DNA of 23,699 bases, from assembly GCA_034435675.1 (NCBI GenBank), contig DAOTWP010000263.1, positions 1 to 23,699 of the forward strand. Reading direction: 5' to 3'. The position numbers were made by a program, and so were the translations under genes. Of this stretch, positions 7,384 to 14,005 are shown piece after piece (within the stretch, counting starts at the first letter, position 1; each line of letters opens with the position of its first letter). Origin of the DNA: DAOTWP01 sp034435675. Lineage in GTDB: Bacteria > Chloroflexota > Anaerolineae > Aggregatilineales > Phototrophicaceae. Under the pieces are notes generated by a model. The model was given only the letters and a program-made list of their open reading frames with translations, searched no databases and was not told the DNA's origin.

Positions 7384-7794
7384 TCAGCGGTACGGGCTGA
7401 GCTTCTTGAAGTATTCCACCACCGCGTCGCCCAGCATTTTCGCTTTGGCGGACATGATGCCGCTTTTGACCGCCCAGCCCACCACCGGGATCAAGCCCAC
7501 ACCCTCGGCAATCAGTGAGCCGGTCACGCCGCTCGCCACTGTCGCGCCAATCGTCGTCAGCGCCGCTTCCTGGTCAAACGCGCCAATGCCGAACGCCTGC
7601 GCCACCTGGGTGAGCATCACAAAATCCGCACCGGTCAGAAACAGCGTGCTGCCGGGAAGCCAGCCGGTCAGCAGCGCGCCCGCCGCCCAGTTGTTGACCA
7701 GTTCACGCGCCTCACGTTCTGCCTGCGCCAGTGTTTTGGGCGCGGAGTCGTGCCCCTGCTCTGGGGGCATATCCATCGGGTCCTGTTCACTCAT
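7384..7794 (-). CDS. small DUF697/YcjF-like membrane-associated protein
   Basis: 136 residues. A hydrophilic start (1-35) is followed by WAAGALLTGWLPGSTLFLTGADFVMLTQVAQAFGIG, a Gly/Ala-rich hydrophobic stretch (79-112) and an amphipathic end. The LPGSTLFLTGADFVMLTQVA... pattern and the later LIPVVGW-K-G resemble the DUF697/YcjF-type domain found alone or fused to GTPases. The function is unknown, and membrane association is inferred from hydrophobicity. The ATG at 7794 is chosen because AAAGGA lies upstream at normal spacing; the longer frame would need a GTG at 7812. The gene is downstream of and codirectional with the VOC gene, but a terminator between them argues against one operon. Confidence 0.7.
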   Translation of the reverse strand: MSEQDPMDMPPEQGHDSAPKTLAQAEREARELVNNWAAGALLTGWLPGSTLFLTGADFVMLTQVAQAFGIGAFDQEAALTTIGATVASGVTGSLIAEGVGLIPVVGWAVKSGIMSAKAKMLGDAVVEYFKKLSPYR

Positions 7795-7825
7795 CGTCTG
7801 AGTCCTTTGCACTCGTTAACCAGCA

Positions 7826-7871
7826 TAAAAACAGTCTCAGCAGGCAGGATCAATCCTACCCCTGAGACTGT
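7826..7871 (-). terminator. rho-independent terminator of the VOC gene
   Basis: ACAGTCTCAG (7831-7840) pairs perfectly with CTGAGACTGT (7862-7871), and inner bases AGGAT/ATCCT (7846-7850, 7853-7857) extend the hairpin. On the minus strand the stem runs straight into TTTTTATG. This is the clearest terminator in the window. It lies about 90 bp after the VOC stop codon and just upstream of the DUF697-like gene. Confidence 0.8.
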
Positions 7872-7960
7872 GTACGCGCCAGCAGCGAACGCGGTTGCAC
7901 ACCGGCGCGCGGTGGTGTGTGGCAGCAAGGACTGCGGGAGACAGGCTGCGCGCCCGCCAG

Positions 7961-8371
7961 TTACCGCGCTGTGCCCGCCGCGACAATTTCTTCCGGCGTC
8001 ATCTGCTTGACCGTCTTGCAGAAGGACAGCAGGTAGCCATCGGGGTCTTTCAGCTCAAAGACACGATCCCCCCAGTACTCGGTTTTGATCGGCGTGGTGA
8101 TTGCCGTACCCCGTTTTTGCACATCGTCATAATAGCTGTCGATGTTCTGCTCGTCCGGCACATACGCCATAAAGACCACCCCGTTCCCCCGCTGCGCCGT
8201 CTGGTGATCCAGCGACAGCCCGATCATCACCTTGCCCCCCAGGTCCACAATGGCGAAATTGGTTTTGCCATCTGCCCCCGGCATGGTCACCCCCAGGTTA
8301 AAGCCCAGGTTGTCGCGGTAAAAAGCGATGCTGGCTTCAATATCCTTGACTCCAAGAATTGGCATAATCAT
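7961..8371 (-). CDS. VOC (glyoxalase/bleomycin-resistance) family protein
   Basis: 136 residues, a single glyoxalase-fold unit made of two beta-alpha-beta-beta-beta modules. Module 1 begins MIMPILGVKDIEASIAFYRDNLGF; module 2 contains YYDDVQKRGTAITTPI, the EYWGDRVFELKDPDGYLLSF end typical of the superfamily and a short C-terminal tail. Members include dioxygenases, isomerases and antibiotic-binding proteins; this one cannot be narrowed down. The open frame extends to 8575, but the fold starts at the ATG at 8371, with AAGGGG about nine bases ahead. The upstream extension reads through a non-coding repeat and is unlikely to be translated. Confidence 0.9.
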   Translation of the reverse strand: MIMPILGVKDIEASIAFYRDNLGFNLGVTMPGADGKTNFAIVDLGGKVMIGLSLDHQTAQRGNGVVFMAYVPDEQNIDSYYDDVQKRGTAITTPIKTEYWGDRVFELKDPDGYLLSFCKTVKQMTPEEIVAAGTAR

Positions 8372-8533
8372 GGTTGCAGCCCCTTTTTGATGGTGTGGCA
8401 AACAAATGTGCGATGACTCAGAGTAGCACGTTTGTGCGATCCATGTCAAGAACGGGCGTTCTGCAACGGGGTGCTTACAGGAGTATGTGCGCGGAGCTGA
8501 CAGAGCAGGCGGCGCATGAATAACTTGAGTCCA

Positions 8534-8575
8534 AACAGACTCAGAACCTATCCATAAACCGGTTTTCCTGAACAA
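8534..8575 (-). repeat. short interspersed repeat, copy 2
   Basis: The reverse complement matches 4663-4706: 28 of 33 ungapped positions, with an exact ATGGATAGGTTCT (8543-8555 on the opposite strand). It lies about 170 bp upstream of the VOC start on the same strand as that gene. Whether it is a promoter-bearing leader or a degenerate mobile fragment is unknown. Confidence 0.55.
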
Positions 8576-8668
8576 GGGGATTGTGCGCTTTAACGATTAA
8601 ATCCGGAGAACAAAGGCGGACATGCGCTGCGCTTAGTCCTCCCCTGCGAACCGTAGGTTGTGTAGGGT

Positions 8669-8721
8669 GCGGACGCCGCTGCGCTTAGGGGCGCCTGCGC
8701 CCGCTGAGCGAAGCCGTCCGC
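8669..8721. repeat. long imperfect palindrome (REP-like)
   Basis: GCGGACG (8669-8675) pairs with CGTCCGC (8715-8721). Inside, CGCTTAG can pair with CTGAGCG (one G-T) and GGGCGC with GCGCCC. The whole segment could fold into one long hairpin. It resembles REP-type intergenic elements and differs in sequence from the 95-bp family next to it. Confidence 0.5.
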
Positions 8722-8790
8722 CCAAACGCCGGATTATTTTGGAACACTGCATCATCCCCTTGTTTGCGTTTACGGATAGCTGCTAATTCC

Positions 8791-8864
8791 GGGGAATTGT
8801 TTTCTGCGCAGGGGCGGGTCTCAGCCCTCCCCCTGCATCCGACATTTTCAAGCTGGTCGTTTAA
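8791..8864 (-). repeat. truncated copy of the 95-bp palindromic repeat
   Basis: It matches the inner and right parts of the family in the reverse orientation: a GGGGCGGGTCTCAG... core and CATCCGACATTTTCAA, ending CTGGTCGTTTAA. The outer left arm is missing. Its last bases overlap the first bases of the complete copy that follows. Confidence 0.65.
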
Positions 8865-8957
8865 GTACAACCACAGAAATCTCGCGGGATTATTTTCCGT
8901 AGGGGCAGGTCTGAGACCTGCCCCTACATCCGACATTTTCAATTTGGTTGTACCTTA
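8862..8957 (-). repeat. complete 95-bp palindromic (MITE-like) repeat, copy B2
   Basis: It starts TAAGTACAACCA (8862-8873) and ends TGGTTGTACCTTA (8945-8957), inverted repeats with one extra C. The centre is GTAGGGGCAGGTCT (8899-8912), G, AGACCTGCCCCTAC (8914-8927), a perfect 14-bp palindrome. It is reverse-oriented relative to the copies at 14006 and 19127. It encodes no protein. Confidence 0.85.
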
Positions 8958-9030
8958 ATACAAAATCAGACCAATGAGATTGCGTGTCGCACTCGTAGGG
9001 GCGAAGCATGTTTCACCCGTGCTGCGCGAA

Positions 9031-9062
9031 GGCGCTTTCTTATCCGGTTGTCTATAAGCGCC
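9031..9062 (-). terminator. possible hairpin terminator after cofE
   Basis: GGCGCTT (9031-9037) and AAGCGCC (9056-9062) form a 7-bp stem, with CTTAT/ATAAG as an alternative inner pairing. It lies downstream of the cofE stop and overlaps the tandem array. No proper T-run follows, so confidence is low. Confidence 0.3.
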
Positions 9063-9108
9063 CGCTGTCAAGCGCCCGCTGTCAAGCGCCCGCTGTCAAG
9101 CGCCCGCG
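9056..9108. repeat. 14-bp tandem repeat, about 3.8 units
   Basis: The unit AAGCGCCCGCTGTC occurs at 9056-9069, 9070-9083 and 9084-9097 without change, then partially to 9108. The cofE stop codon (TGA on the minus strand, 9096-9098) falls within the array, so the array straddles the gene's 3' end. Confidence 0.9.
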
Positions 9109-9950
9109 CCGCTGCGATCCTTGTTCGGCAGGCGCGCAGACCAGGACTCTGCCGGTGCGCCGCCGGGCAGCAGCCCCAGCGTCAGCGATTCGACATAGAT
9201 GCACATCTGCCAGGGGATTGCTACGTCCTCGGCACTGAGCGGCGCGTCGGTGAGCTGCACGCCGCTGTTGCGCACCACTGCCAGCGGGGTTGCTTCGTCG
9301 CGTTCGCCCATGACCAGTTGTGCCGCCGCGCAAATCGTATCGGCAATGCCGCGCTGCGTGACTGCCATCGGGTTGCCGAACAGATCAGCTTTGCCGCGTT
9401 CGTCCTGCACGGGGTAAAAGCCAGCGGTTGCCAGCGCCACGCCGGTTGTGCCCCAGCGTCCCGGCATCAGCCAGCTATCGGTGAGAATCACCCCCAGCCG
9501 CACGCCGTAATGCGCCTGAAGTGCCTGGCGCACCCGTTCGGCGCTGGCGTAGGGATGACGCGGGAACAGCACCACATAACCGCTGGGGATGTTGCTGCGA
9601 TCCAGCCCGGCATTCGGGGAGATGATGCCGTCCTTCGCCGTGAGCAGGAAGCCCAGCGGAATGCCGCCGAAGATGTGATCCGCCTCTTGCAGGACTAACT
9701 GTGCCATGCGCGGCAGCATGTGATAACGCTCCGCCAGCGCCTCTGCTTCCGGGCTGACCGCCACATCCGCCAGCGCGACGACGCGCCCCTCGCTGATCGC
9801 GGTGTACTTGCTGCTGACCGCCAGCACGTCCCCGGTCTGCGGGGCGACATCCGCAGACGCCAGCGCGTCAATCAGCGTTGTGGTCAGGTCAAAGGCGGCA
9901 TCGCGCACCGGGGCTTCTACCGGGTAAACGATCAGAGGTTGGCGGGGCAT
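9096..9950 (-). CDS. cofE: coenzyme F420-0:L-glutamate ligase (CofE family)
   Basis: 284 residues. CofE adds glutamate to F420-0 using GTP, one of the last steps of F420 synthesis in the cytoplasm. Conserved blocks are present in order: VSSKYTAISEGRVV (45-58), SPNAGLDRSN (111-120), ILTDSWLMPGRWGTTGVALATAG (155-177), DERGKADLFGNPM (183-195), and GIADTICAAAQLVMGERDEATPLAVVR (201-227). The ATG at 9950 opens the conserved N-terminus; the ribosome-binding site (GAGAAAG) is weak and the frame runs on to 10028. No other F420 gene lies here, so the rest of the pathway must be elsewhere, or this is a paralogue. The stop codon lies in a 14-bp tandem array, and the last few residues (KDRSGAGA) are encoded at its edge. 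Confidence 0.88.
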   Translation of the reverse strand: MPRQPLIVYPVEAPVRDAAFDLTTTLIDALASADVAPQTGDVLAVSSKYTAISEGRVVALADVAVSPEAEALAERYHMLPRMAQLVLQEADHIFGGIPLGFLLTAKDGIISPNAGLDRSNIPSGYVVLFPRHPYASAERVRQALQAHYGVRLGVILTDSWLMPGRWGTTGVALATAGFYPVQDERGKADLFGNPMAVTQRGIADTICAAAQLVMGERDEATPLAVVRNSGVQLTDAPLSAEDVAIPWQMCIYVESLTLGLLPGGAPAESWSARLPNKDRSGAGA

Positions 9951-10092
9951 AACCGATCTTTCTCGCAGGAACAGATGTACAGACAGCAGTGAAATCGTAG
10001 CAGGTACGCGGAGCGAATGGTAGATCAAATTGGGGGCATGCGGGGATTATCTGTGCTGGATGCGGCAGGGCAGCCAACCAGCATGGGCGCAG

Positions 10093-10797
10093 TCAGGCGT
10101 CTGCGCGGGATAGTTTTTCGAGGCGCAGCAGCAGCGGATAGTGTTCGCGCAGGTGGGCGATCATGCGGCGCAGCACTTTGGCAGCGGTCCATTGTTCGCC
10201 GTCGCGTGTAAAGACCTGCCCAAGCTGTTCCGAACTGAGCGTGCGCAGGCGGCGTGCGGCGTATTCTCCGCTGTATTGCAGCGCTTCCACCGGGTCATCC
10301 ATCAGGCGTGCAGTGGGCATTCTGCCGTCATTCAGCGCGGCAACATACCACAGTTCCACCCGCGCCAAATGCGCCAGATGATCCTCGATAGACCAGCCAT
10401 CAGCATCGGCAATGCTGGTCTGCGCCTCTGGCGACATACGCTGGCAAACGCGCACCAGATCAGCGCGCGCAGCATCCGCCACACGCAGCGCATAATCCAG
10501 TTCCTGCGGGGTGGGCGCTTGCAAGTCTGCTTTGAACAGGGGTCCAACCCCTTCAAGTTCATACGACGCGGGCAGCCACTCGCCCATGCCAATGCGCACC
10601 GCACTGCGCGCGGCGGGGTCGGCAAAGGGCAGCGGCAGTTGGTGCGCGCCGAGCCAATCAAAGTAGGGGTCTATGGCATCCTGCGCGGCGTGCATGGCAG
10701 CATCACCCGTGCGGGCAGACACAAAAAAGCCCGGTAGTTCCCGCACGAACACCAGCGTTTCATCGTCCCATTCTTCGACCAGCGCGCGGTAATGCAT
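10093..10797 (-). CDS. HicB-like N-terminal domain fused to a DinB-like four-helix domain
   Basis: 234 residues. Residues 1-50 (MHYRALVEEWDDETLVFVRELPGFFVSARTGDAAMHAAQDAIDPYF) look like a HicB-type partial RNase H fold, the antitoxin-like module that starts with a beta-hairpin ending in ELPGF/C. Residues 95-232 match a DinB_2-like helical bundle: WSIEDHLAHLARVELWYV (135-152, His140 and His143) and RMIAHLREHYPLLLRLEK (211-228, His215 and His219), the usual metal-site histidines. DinB-like proteins are often thiol-dependent transferases or of unknown role. No HicA toxin is adjacent. A TTGACA promoter at 10877-10882 with its -10 near 10855 puts transcription start downstream of the earlier ATGs, so 10797 is preferred. 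Confidence 0.75.
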   Translation of the reverse strand: MHYRALVEEWDDETLVFVRELPGFFVSARTGDAAMHAAQDAIDPYFDWLGAHQLPLPFADPAARSAVRIGMGEWLPASYELEGVGPLFKADLQAPTPQELDYALRVADAARADLVRVCQRMSPEAQTSIADADGWSIEDHLAHLARVELWYVAALNDGRMPTARLMDDPVEALQYSGEYAARRLRTLSSEQLGQVFTRDGEQWTAAKVLRRMIAHLREHYPLLLRLEKLSRADA

Positions 10798-10852
10798 GCA
10801 CTCCACCCTGAAAGGCTGCTCAATGCGTTGACTCCATTTAGACACCATTTTA

Positions 10853-10882
10853 ACCATAGCATTACCCGCCGCACACTGTCAA
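10853..10882 (-). promoter_or_regulatory. sigma70-type promoter of the HicB-like/DinB gene
   Basis: A perfect -35 TTGACA (revcomp of 10877-10882) and a -10-like TATGGT (revcomp of 10853-10858) have an 18-bp spacer. It lies about 55 bp before the chosen ATG. Confidence 0.5.
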
Positions 10883-10925
10883 CCAGTGATCGCGCTTTCG
10901 CGCGGCGCGGCAGATGCTGCCCCTG

Positions 10926-10983
10926 TGTGTCAGCCGGCGGTGTGTCAGCCGGCGGTGTTTCAGCCGGCGGTGTGTCAGCCGAC
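10926..10983. repeat. 15-bp tandem repeat, about 3.9 units
   Basis: The unit TGTGTCAGCCGGCGG lies at 10926-10940 and 10941-10955, with one change (TGTTTC) at 10956-10970 and a partial unit to 10983. The fourth unit contains the stop codon (TGA, 10975-10977 on the minus strand) of the TIM-barrel gene. Confidence 0.9.
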
Positions 10984-11778
10984 CATCGCGGCGCGGCGCA
11001 GCGTTTCCAGTGCGGCGGGCAGATCCTGTGCCAGATCATGCTCGTGCCGCTGCGGACATTCCAGCGTGATCCACCCGGTGTACCCCACTTCGCGCAGCAG
11101 CGCCCCCAGCGCGGCGAAGTCGAGCATGCCGCCGCCCGGCAGCCGCCCGTTATGATCCGCCACTTGCAGATAGGCGATGTGCGCCGCATAGGTGCGCAGC
11201 GCGGCGAACAGATCCGCTTCTTCCACTGCCAGATGAAATGTGCTGGCGGCGAGCTTGACATGCGGGTGGTCGGCAATCTGGTGGCGGAACAGCGCCGCAT
11301 CTTCCAACCGGTTGATCAAGGCAGACTCATAGCGATTCACGGGCAGCAGCAGCAGATCAACCCCGATCGCATACGCCAGATCGGACACGGTACGCAGCAG
11401 CCAGACGGTCAGGTCGGCGGCAAGCTGGCGCGGCGTCTTGAAGGGCGTCAGGTCGGGCAGTGTCAGCGCACCCCAGTGCGGCACCAACAAGACCTGCGGC
11501 GCGCCCAGGTCAAGCGCATCTGCCAGCGCCTGTCGCAACCGCGAAATCGCGTCCTCACGCAGCGCCGGGTCGGGGTCACAAAAACCAGCGCGCTGCCCAA
11601 AATGCACCGCGGCAGCCTGTAACTGCGTCTGCGCCAGTGCCGCGGCAATTTCCGGCACCCGCGCGGTAAGCTGCTCTGCCGAAAACTCCACCCCAGCAAA
11701 ACCGAGGTCGCGCGCCCGCTGAAGGCGCTCCTGCGTTGTGCGTCCCGGCAGCAGCATTTCCTGAATGGCGACAGGCAT
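10975..11778 (-). CDS. xylose-isomerase-like TIM-barrel protein with degenerate metal site
   Basis: 267 residues with the sugar phosphate isomerase/epimerase (AP endonuclease 2) fold: LQRARDLGFAGVEFS (19-33), LLLLPVNRYESALINRLEDAALF (142-164), LAASTFHLAVEEADLFAALR (176-195), YLQVADHNGRLPGGGMLDF (203-221) and GYTGWITLEC (232-241). Active relatives keep four metal ligands in the contexts E-P-x-NRYE, D-TFH, H-x-H and VE. Here these read L145, S179, Q205 and E240. Three of four are changed, although Gln at the third site occurs in hydroxypyruvate-isomerase-type members. A pseudoenzyme or altered chemistry is possible. The ATG at 11778 has AAAGGGG upstream; longer frames run into a palindromic repeat. 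The stop codon lies in a 15-bp tandem array. Confidence 0.85.
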   Translation of the reverse strand: MPVAIQEMLLPGRTTQERLQRARDLGFAGVEFSAEQLTARVPEIAAALAQTQLQAAAVHFGQRAGFCDPDPALREDAISRLRQALADALDLGAPQVLLVPHWGALTLPDLTPFKTPRQLAADLTVWLLRTVSDLAYAIGVDLLLLPVNRYESALINRLEDAALFRHQIADHPHVKLAASTFHLAVEEADLFAALRTYAAHIAYLQVADHNGRLPGGGMLDFAALGALLREVGYTGWITLECPQRHEHDLAQDLPAALETLRRAAMVG

Positions 11779-11821
11779 TCCGGCATTCCCCTTTACCTGG
11801 ATGAGTCCCTTAAGCGTCCCT

Positions 11822-11908
11822 GAATACAACCACAAAAATCTGGCGGGATTGTTTTCCGCAGGGGCAGGTCTGAGACACGCCCCGACATGTTTAAATTGCT
11901 GGTACTTA
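11822..11908 (-). repeat. diverged copy of the 95-bp palindromic repeat, copy C
   Basis: It starts GAATACAACCACA and ends GCTGGTACTTA, with the GCAGGGGCAGGTCTGAGAC core partly decayed on one side (ACACGCCCCGAC). It has the same orientation as the copy at 8862. It lies 45 bp upstream of the TIM-barrel start, so any promoter of that gene must be in or near it. Confidence 0.75.
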
Positions 11909-11996
11909 GTATAACATGTCGTGACGGCTGGGGGGCGAACCAATTGCCCACCCTCCACCGCCGGCTGCTTTTCCTGCATTCTATTAGCAGAACTGG

Positions 11997-12025
11997 TTGT
12001 CAGATTAGCATATTCGCGGCATAAT
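11997..12025 (+). promoter_or_regulatory. sigma70-type promoter of the 123-aa gene
   Basis: -35 TTGTCA (11997-12002), a 17-bp spacer and -10 CATAAT (12020-12025): five of six matches in each box. It lies about 110 bp upstream of the ATG at 12135, implying a leader of roughly 100 nt. Confidence 0.6.
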
Positions 12026-12038
12026 CCCGCTGCTAGCA

Positions 12039-12090
12039 CTGTCCCGACTGCCAGGGTACGCCGTCGCAGAGCAGCGCGGCAGCCCGACAG
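12039..12090 (+). ncRNA. structured 5' leader, possible cis-regulatory RNA
   Basis: CTGTC (12039-12043) pairs with GACAG (12086-12090), and CTGCC (12048-12052) with GGCAG (12078-12082), forming a two-part stem around a 25-nt apical region. AGGGT (12053-12057) could pair with ACCCT (12094-12098) outside the stem. It lies in the leader implied by the promoter at 11997. It fits no riboswitch class that I recognise. Confidence 0.35.
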
Positions 12091-12134
12091 GGGACCCTCC
12101 GCACTGTAAAGGCAGCGCGGAAGATGAGGACATA

Positions 12135-12506
12135 ATGCCCGCCGACAAGAATTATTACTTCAAAACCGATTGGGAAGTGCGCCCGGTAGATTCGGCAGAC
12201 CTTGATCATCTGGTGCGGGTCATCGGAAAACTGAACTGCCTGCTGTATACTCAGGGATCACATCGCACAGCAGAAGGCTTGTTCGCTGTGTGGTTTGTGC
12301 TGCGTGTTCCGGCACAGGGCGTGCTGGCGCAGTTTGTTGCAGATGCCGGCGAACGGCTGGGATTAACCGACTGGCAGCCCACTAACGCGCGCGAATTCAG
12401 CGGTGCGCCGTTTGTCGGCAGTCGCATTGGCGGTTTTGTGGAAGCGGCGCAGATTTACGGCAAAGCAAACGCCACGCTGCGCCGGCGCGGGGGAACACCG
12501 GGTTAA
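12135..12506 (+). CDS. hypothetical protein, 123 aa
   Basis: No family is recognised. The protein is soluble, with no signal peptide. It begins MPADKNYYFKTDWEVRPVDSADLDHLVRVIGKL. A mixed alpha/beta pattern then includes LFAVWFVLRVPAQGVLAQFVADAG and ends Arg/Gly-rich. The start is well supported by GAGG five bases before the ATG and by a good sigma70 promoter and structured leader upstream. It converges with the membrane-protein gene ending at 12556. The separate promoter suggests an independently regulated gene; its role cannot be guessed. Confidence 0.75.
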   Translation: MPADKNYYFKTDWEVRPVDSADLDHLVRVIGKLNCLLYTQGSHRTAEGLFAVWFVLRVPAQGVLAQFVADAGERLGLTDWQPTNAREFSGAPFVGSRIGGFVEAAQIYGKANATLRRRGGTPG

Positions 12507-12555
12507 CAGCCGGTATTCCCCGGTTAACGGCGTGTGCTGCGGTTCGCCCGAAGCA

Positions 12556-13773
12556 CTACATGCGCACGTTGCTGAGCAGATCGCTGTGTGCCGCCGCGCT
12601 GATCTGCATCTTAAGCAGTTCGCTGACACTGCGCCCGCGCTGCACGGTAGCTTTCAGGTGCGCGTCCGGCGAACGCTCGCTGCACCGCGCGGTGTACACC
12701 GTGACCAGCAGGTTTCTGCCGCGCTGCTGCGTCATCAACTGCCCCGCCGCGCTGAACTGCCCCTGCTTGATCAGATTGACGAACATACCCTGCTGCTGGA
12801 ATTCCACCCTGCCGGCGAACTCCCACGCCAGCCAGCGGTTTTCTGCCTCGCAGAAGGGTTCTTTGCCTCTGTTCACCAGCGCGACCGCCGGTCCCAGCGT
12901 GACGATGGCGATTTCCAGCGCCCAGTAGACCGCTTCCGCCCAATCCGGCAGGTTCATGCCGCCCGTGCCGCTGGTCGCGCCAAACGAGGTGCTGCTGGTG
13001 CGCTGAATGGTCAGCCCGTCTTGCAGGTCGAGCTTGATAAAGCCGATAAAGCCGCGATCCCCAACTTCATCTTCGAGGTAATCATCATAGAGTATGCGGA
13101 AGCCGTCGAAGCCTGCCGCGCCGGTTTCTTGCAGCAGCACTTCATCAATCAGTGCGTCAACTTCTTCCTGTGTGGCATTGGAGTCTTCGGCGGTGATCTC
13201 TTCTGCGACAAGCGTGCGGAACGCCTGATATTCGTCATTCAGAATACCCAGGTACTCTGCCCCGCGATAGGTGCCGTAGAGCAGCAGCCCGGCGATCACG
13301 CCGAAGACGAACAGCACCAACCCGCTGCGCACCTTGCCCACCCGCACCGAGATGGTCAGCACACCAAACAGCAGCGCGGCGGCGATGACAATCGACAGGA
13401 AAATCAGGTAAATGAGCTTGGAGGACAGCCACAGCAGCAGCCCTACCCCAACCCCGCCCACCACCGTAAACAGCAGCAGCAAAATCAACCCAAAGAAGGG
13501 CACTCTGGAACGGCGCACACTGGTCTGCACCGGCGAACCGTAGTCCAACGGCATGGCGGCGGGGCGGGCGGGCGGGCTGGCAAGCTGGTTCGTCCGGTCT
13601 GCGGCGCGGGCGGCGGGGCGCGCTGCCTGCCCCGGCGGGTCAATTTCGTCCAGCCGGGCGAGCCATTCACGCGCTTTGGGGTGGTCAATGGTTTGCAGCA
13701 GCATCCGCGCCTCGGCATAACGTTTTTCGCGGATCAAGTCCTGTGCGCGCTGCATATCGTCACGTACAGACAT
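12556..13773 (-). CDS. membrane protein with N-terminal TPR-like helices and four predicted TM segments
   Basis: 405 residues, no recognised family. Residues 1-45 (MQRAQDLIREKRYAEARMLLQTI) look like one TPR-type helical pair. Residues 46-90 are a Pro/Ala/Arg-rich linker. Hydrophobic segments lie at about 92-116, 120-142, 150-168 and 281-301. Between the third and fourth is an acidic domain (172-278, LNDEYQAFRTLVAEEITAEDSNATQEEVDALIDEV). The C-terminal 100 residues are soluble (EFQQQGMFVNLIKQGQFSAAGQLMTQQRGRNLLVTVYTARCSE). AGGAGA precedes the ATG at normal spacing. Similar linker-plus-TM proteins are common and uncharacterised; function unknown. Confidence 0.8.
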   Translation of the reverse strand: MSVRDDMQRAQDLIREKRYAEARMLLQTIDHPKAREWLARLDEIDPPGQAARPAARAADRTNQLASPPARPAAMPLDYGSPVQTSVRRSRVPFFGLILLLLFTVVGGVGVGLLLWLSSKLIYLIFLSIVIAAALLFGVLTISVRVGKVRSGLVLFVFGVIAGLLLYGTYRGAEYLGILNDEYQAFRTLVAEEITAEDSNATQEEVDALIDEVLLQETGAAGFDGFRILYDDYLEDEVGDRGFIGFIKLDLQDGLTIQRTSSTSFGATSGTGGMNLPDWAEAVYWALEIAIVTLGPAVALVNRGKEPFCEAENRWLAWEFAGRVEFQQQGMFVNLIKQGQFSAAGQLMTQQRGRNLLVTVYTARCSERSPDAHLKATVQRGRSVSELLKMQISAAAHSDLLSNVRM

Positions 13774-13863
13774 ATAACTTCTCCTGACAAAATGAATCTG
13801 TGCTGTAAAAACGGCAGCACCGCCGTAGTCTGGTACTGCGCTGTGATGTCGGCATCATCATAG

Positions 13864-14005
13864 CATGAGCGCAATTTTTACGCCGTGCAATTTCGTAAAG
13901 GCGGGCGCAATTTTTGCGAGTTTTTAGAATCTAGCCGTAGATTCATCAAGCCGGGCGAGGTGTGCCTCGCCCCTGGAAGAACATCTGATTTCTCGGCTAG
14001 AGACT
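13864..14005. repeat. cluster of small palindromes next to the MITE-like repeat
   Basis: GAATCTA GCCG TAGATTC (13927-13944) and GGGCGAGG TGTG CCTCGCCC (13953-13972) are two perfect hairpins nine bases apart. Together they look like a REP-type pair, distinct from the 95-bp family that starts at 14006. No gene is seen between 13774 and 14133. Confidence 0.5.

Larger units (their letters stand above)
8372..9030. other. repeat-rich intergenic region without genes
   Basis: No convincing gene. In order it holds part of the VOC upstream region, a short interspersed repeat (8534-8575), a long imperfect palindrome (8669-8721), a truncated copy of the palindromic repeat family (8791-8864) directly joined to a complete copy (8862-8957), and an unassigned end. 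Open frames here (for example 8685-8942 minus) are translations of the repeats, recognisable by VGAGLRPAPTENN. Confidence 0.7.

Noticed and set aside
7898..7919. CACACC/GGTGTG inverted repeat downstream of the VOC gene
   Set aside because: Short GC-rich stem with no T-run; the hairpin at 7831-7871 is a far better terminator.
8685..8942. Minus-strand 85-codon frame with VGAGLRPAPTENN
   Set aside because: A translation of two copies of the palindromic repeat; the same peptide appears wherever the repeat lies in an open frame.
9056..9108. Tandem array considered as a CRISPR
   Set aside because: Units of 12-16 bp are contiguous without spacers; no cas genes.
12403..13863. 486-codon plus-strand frame opposite the membrane protein
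   Set aside because: The minus strand has a good ribosome-binding site and membrane segments; this frame has a Gln/Arg/His composition typical of antisense frames.
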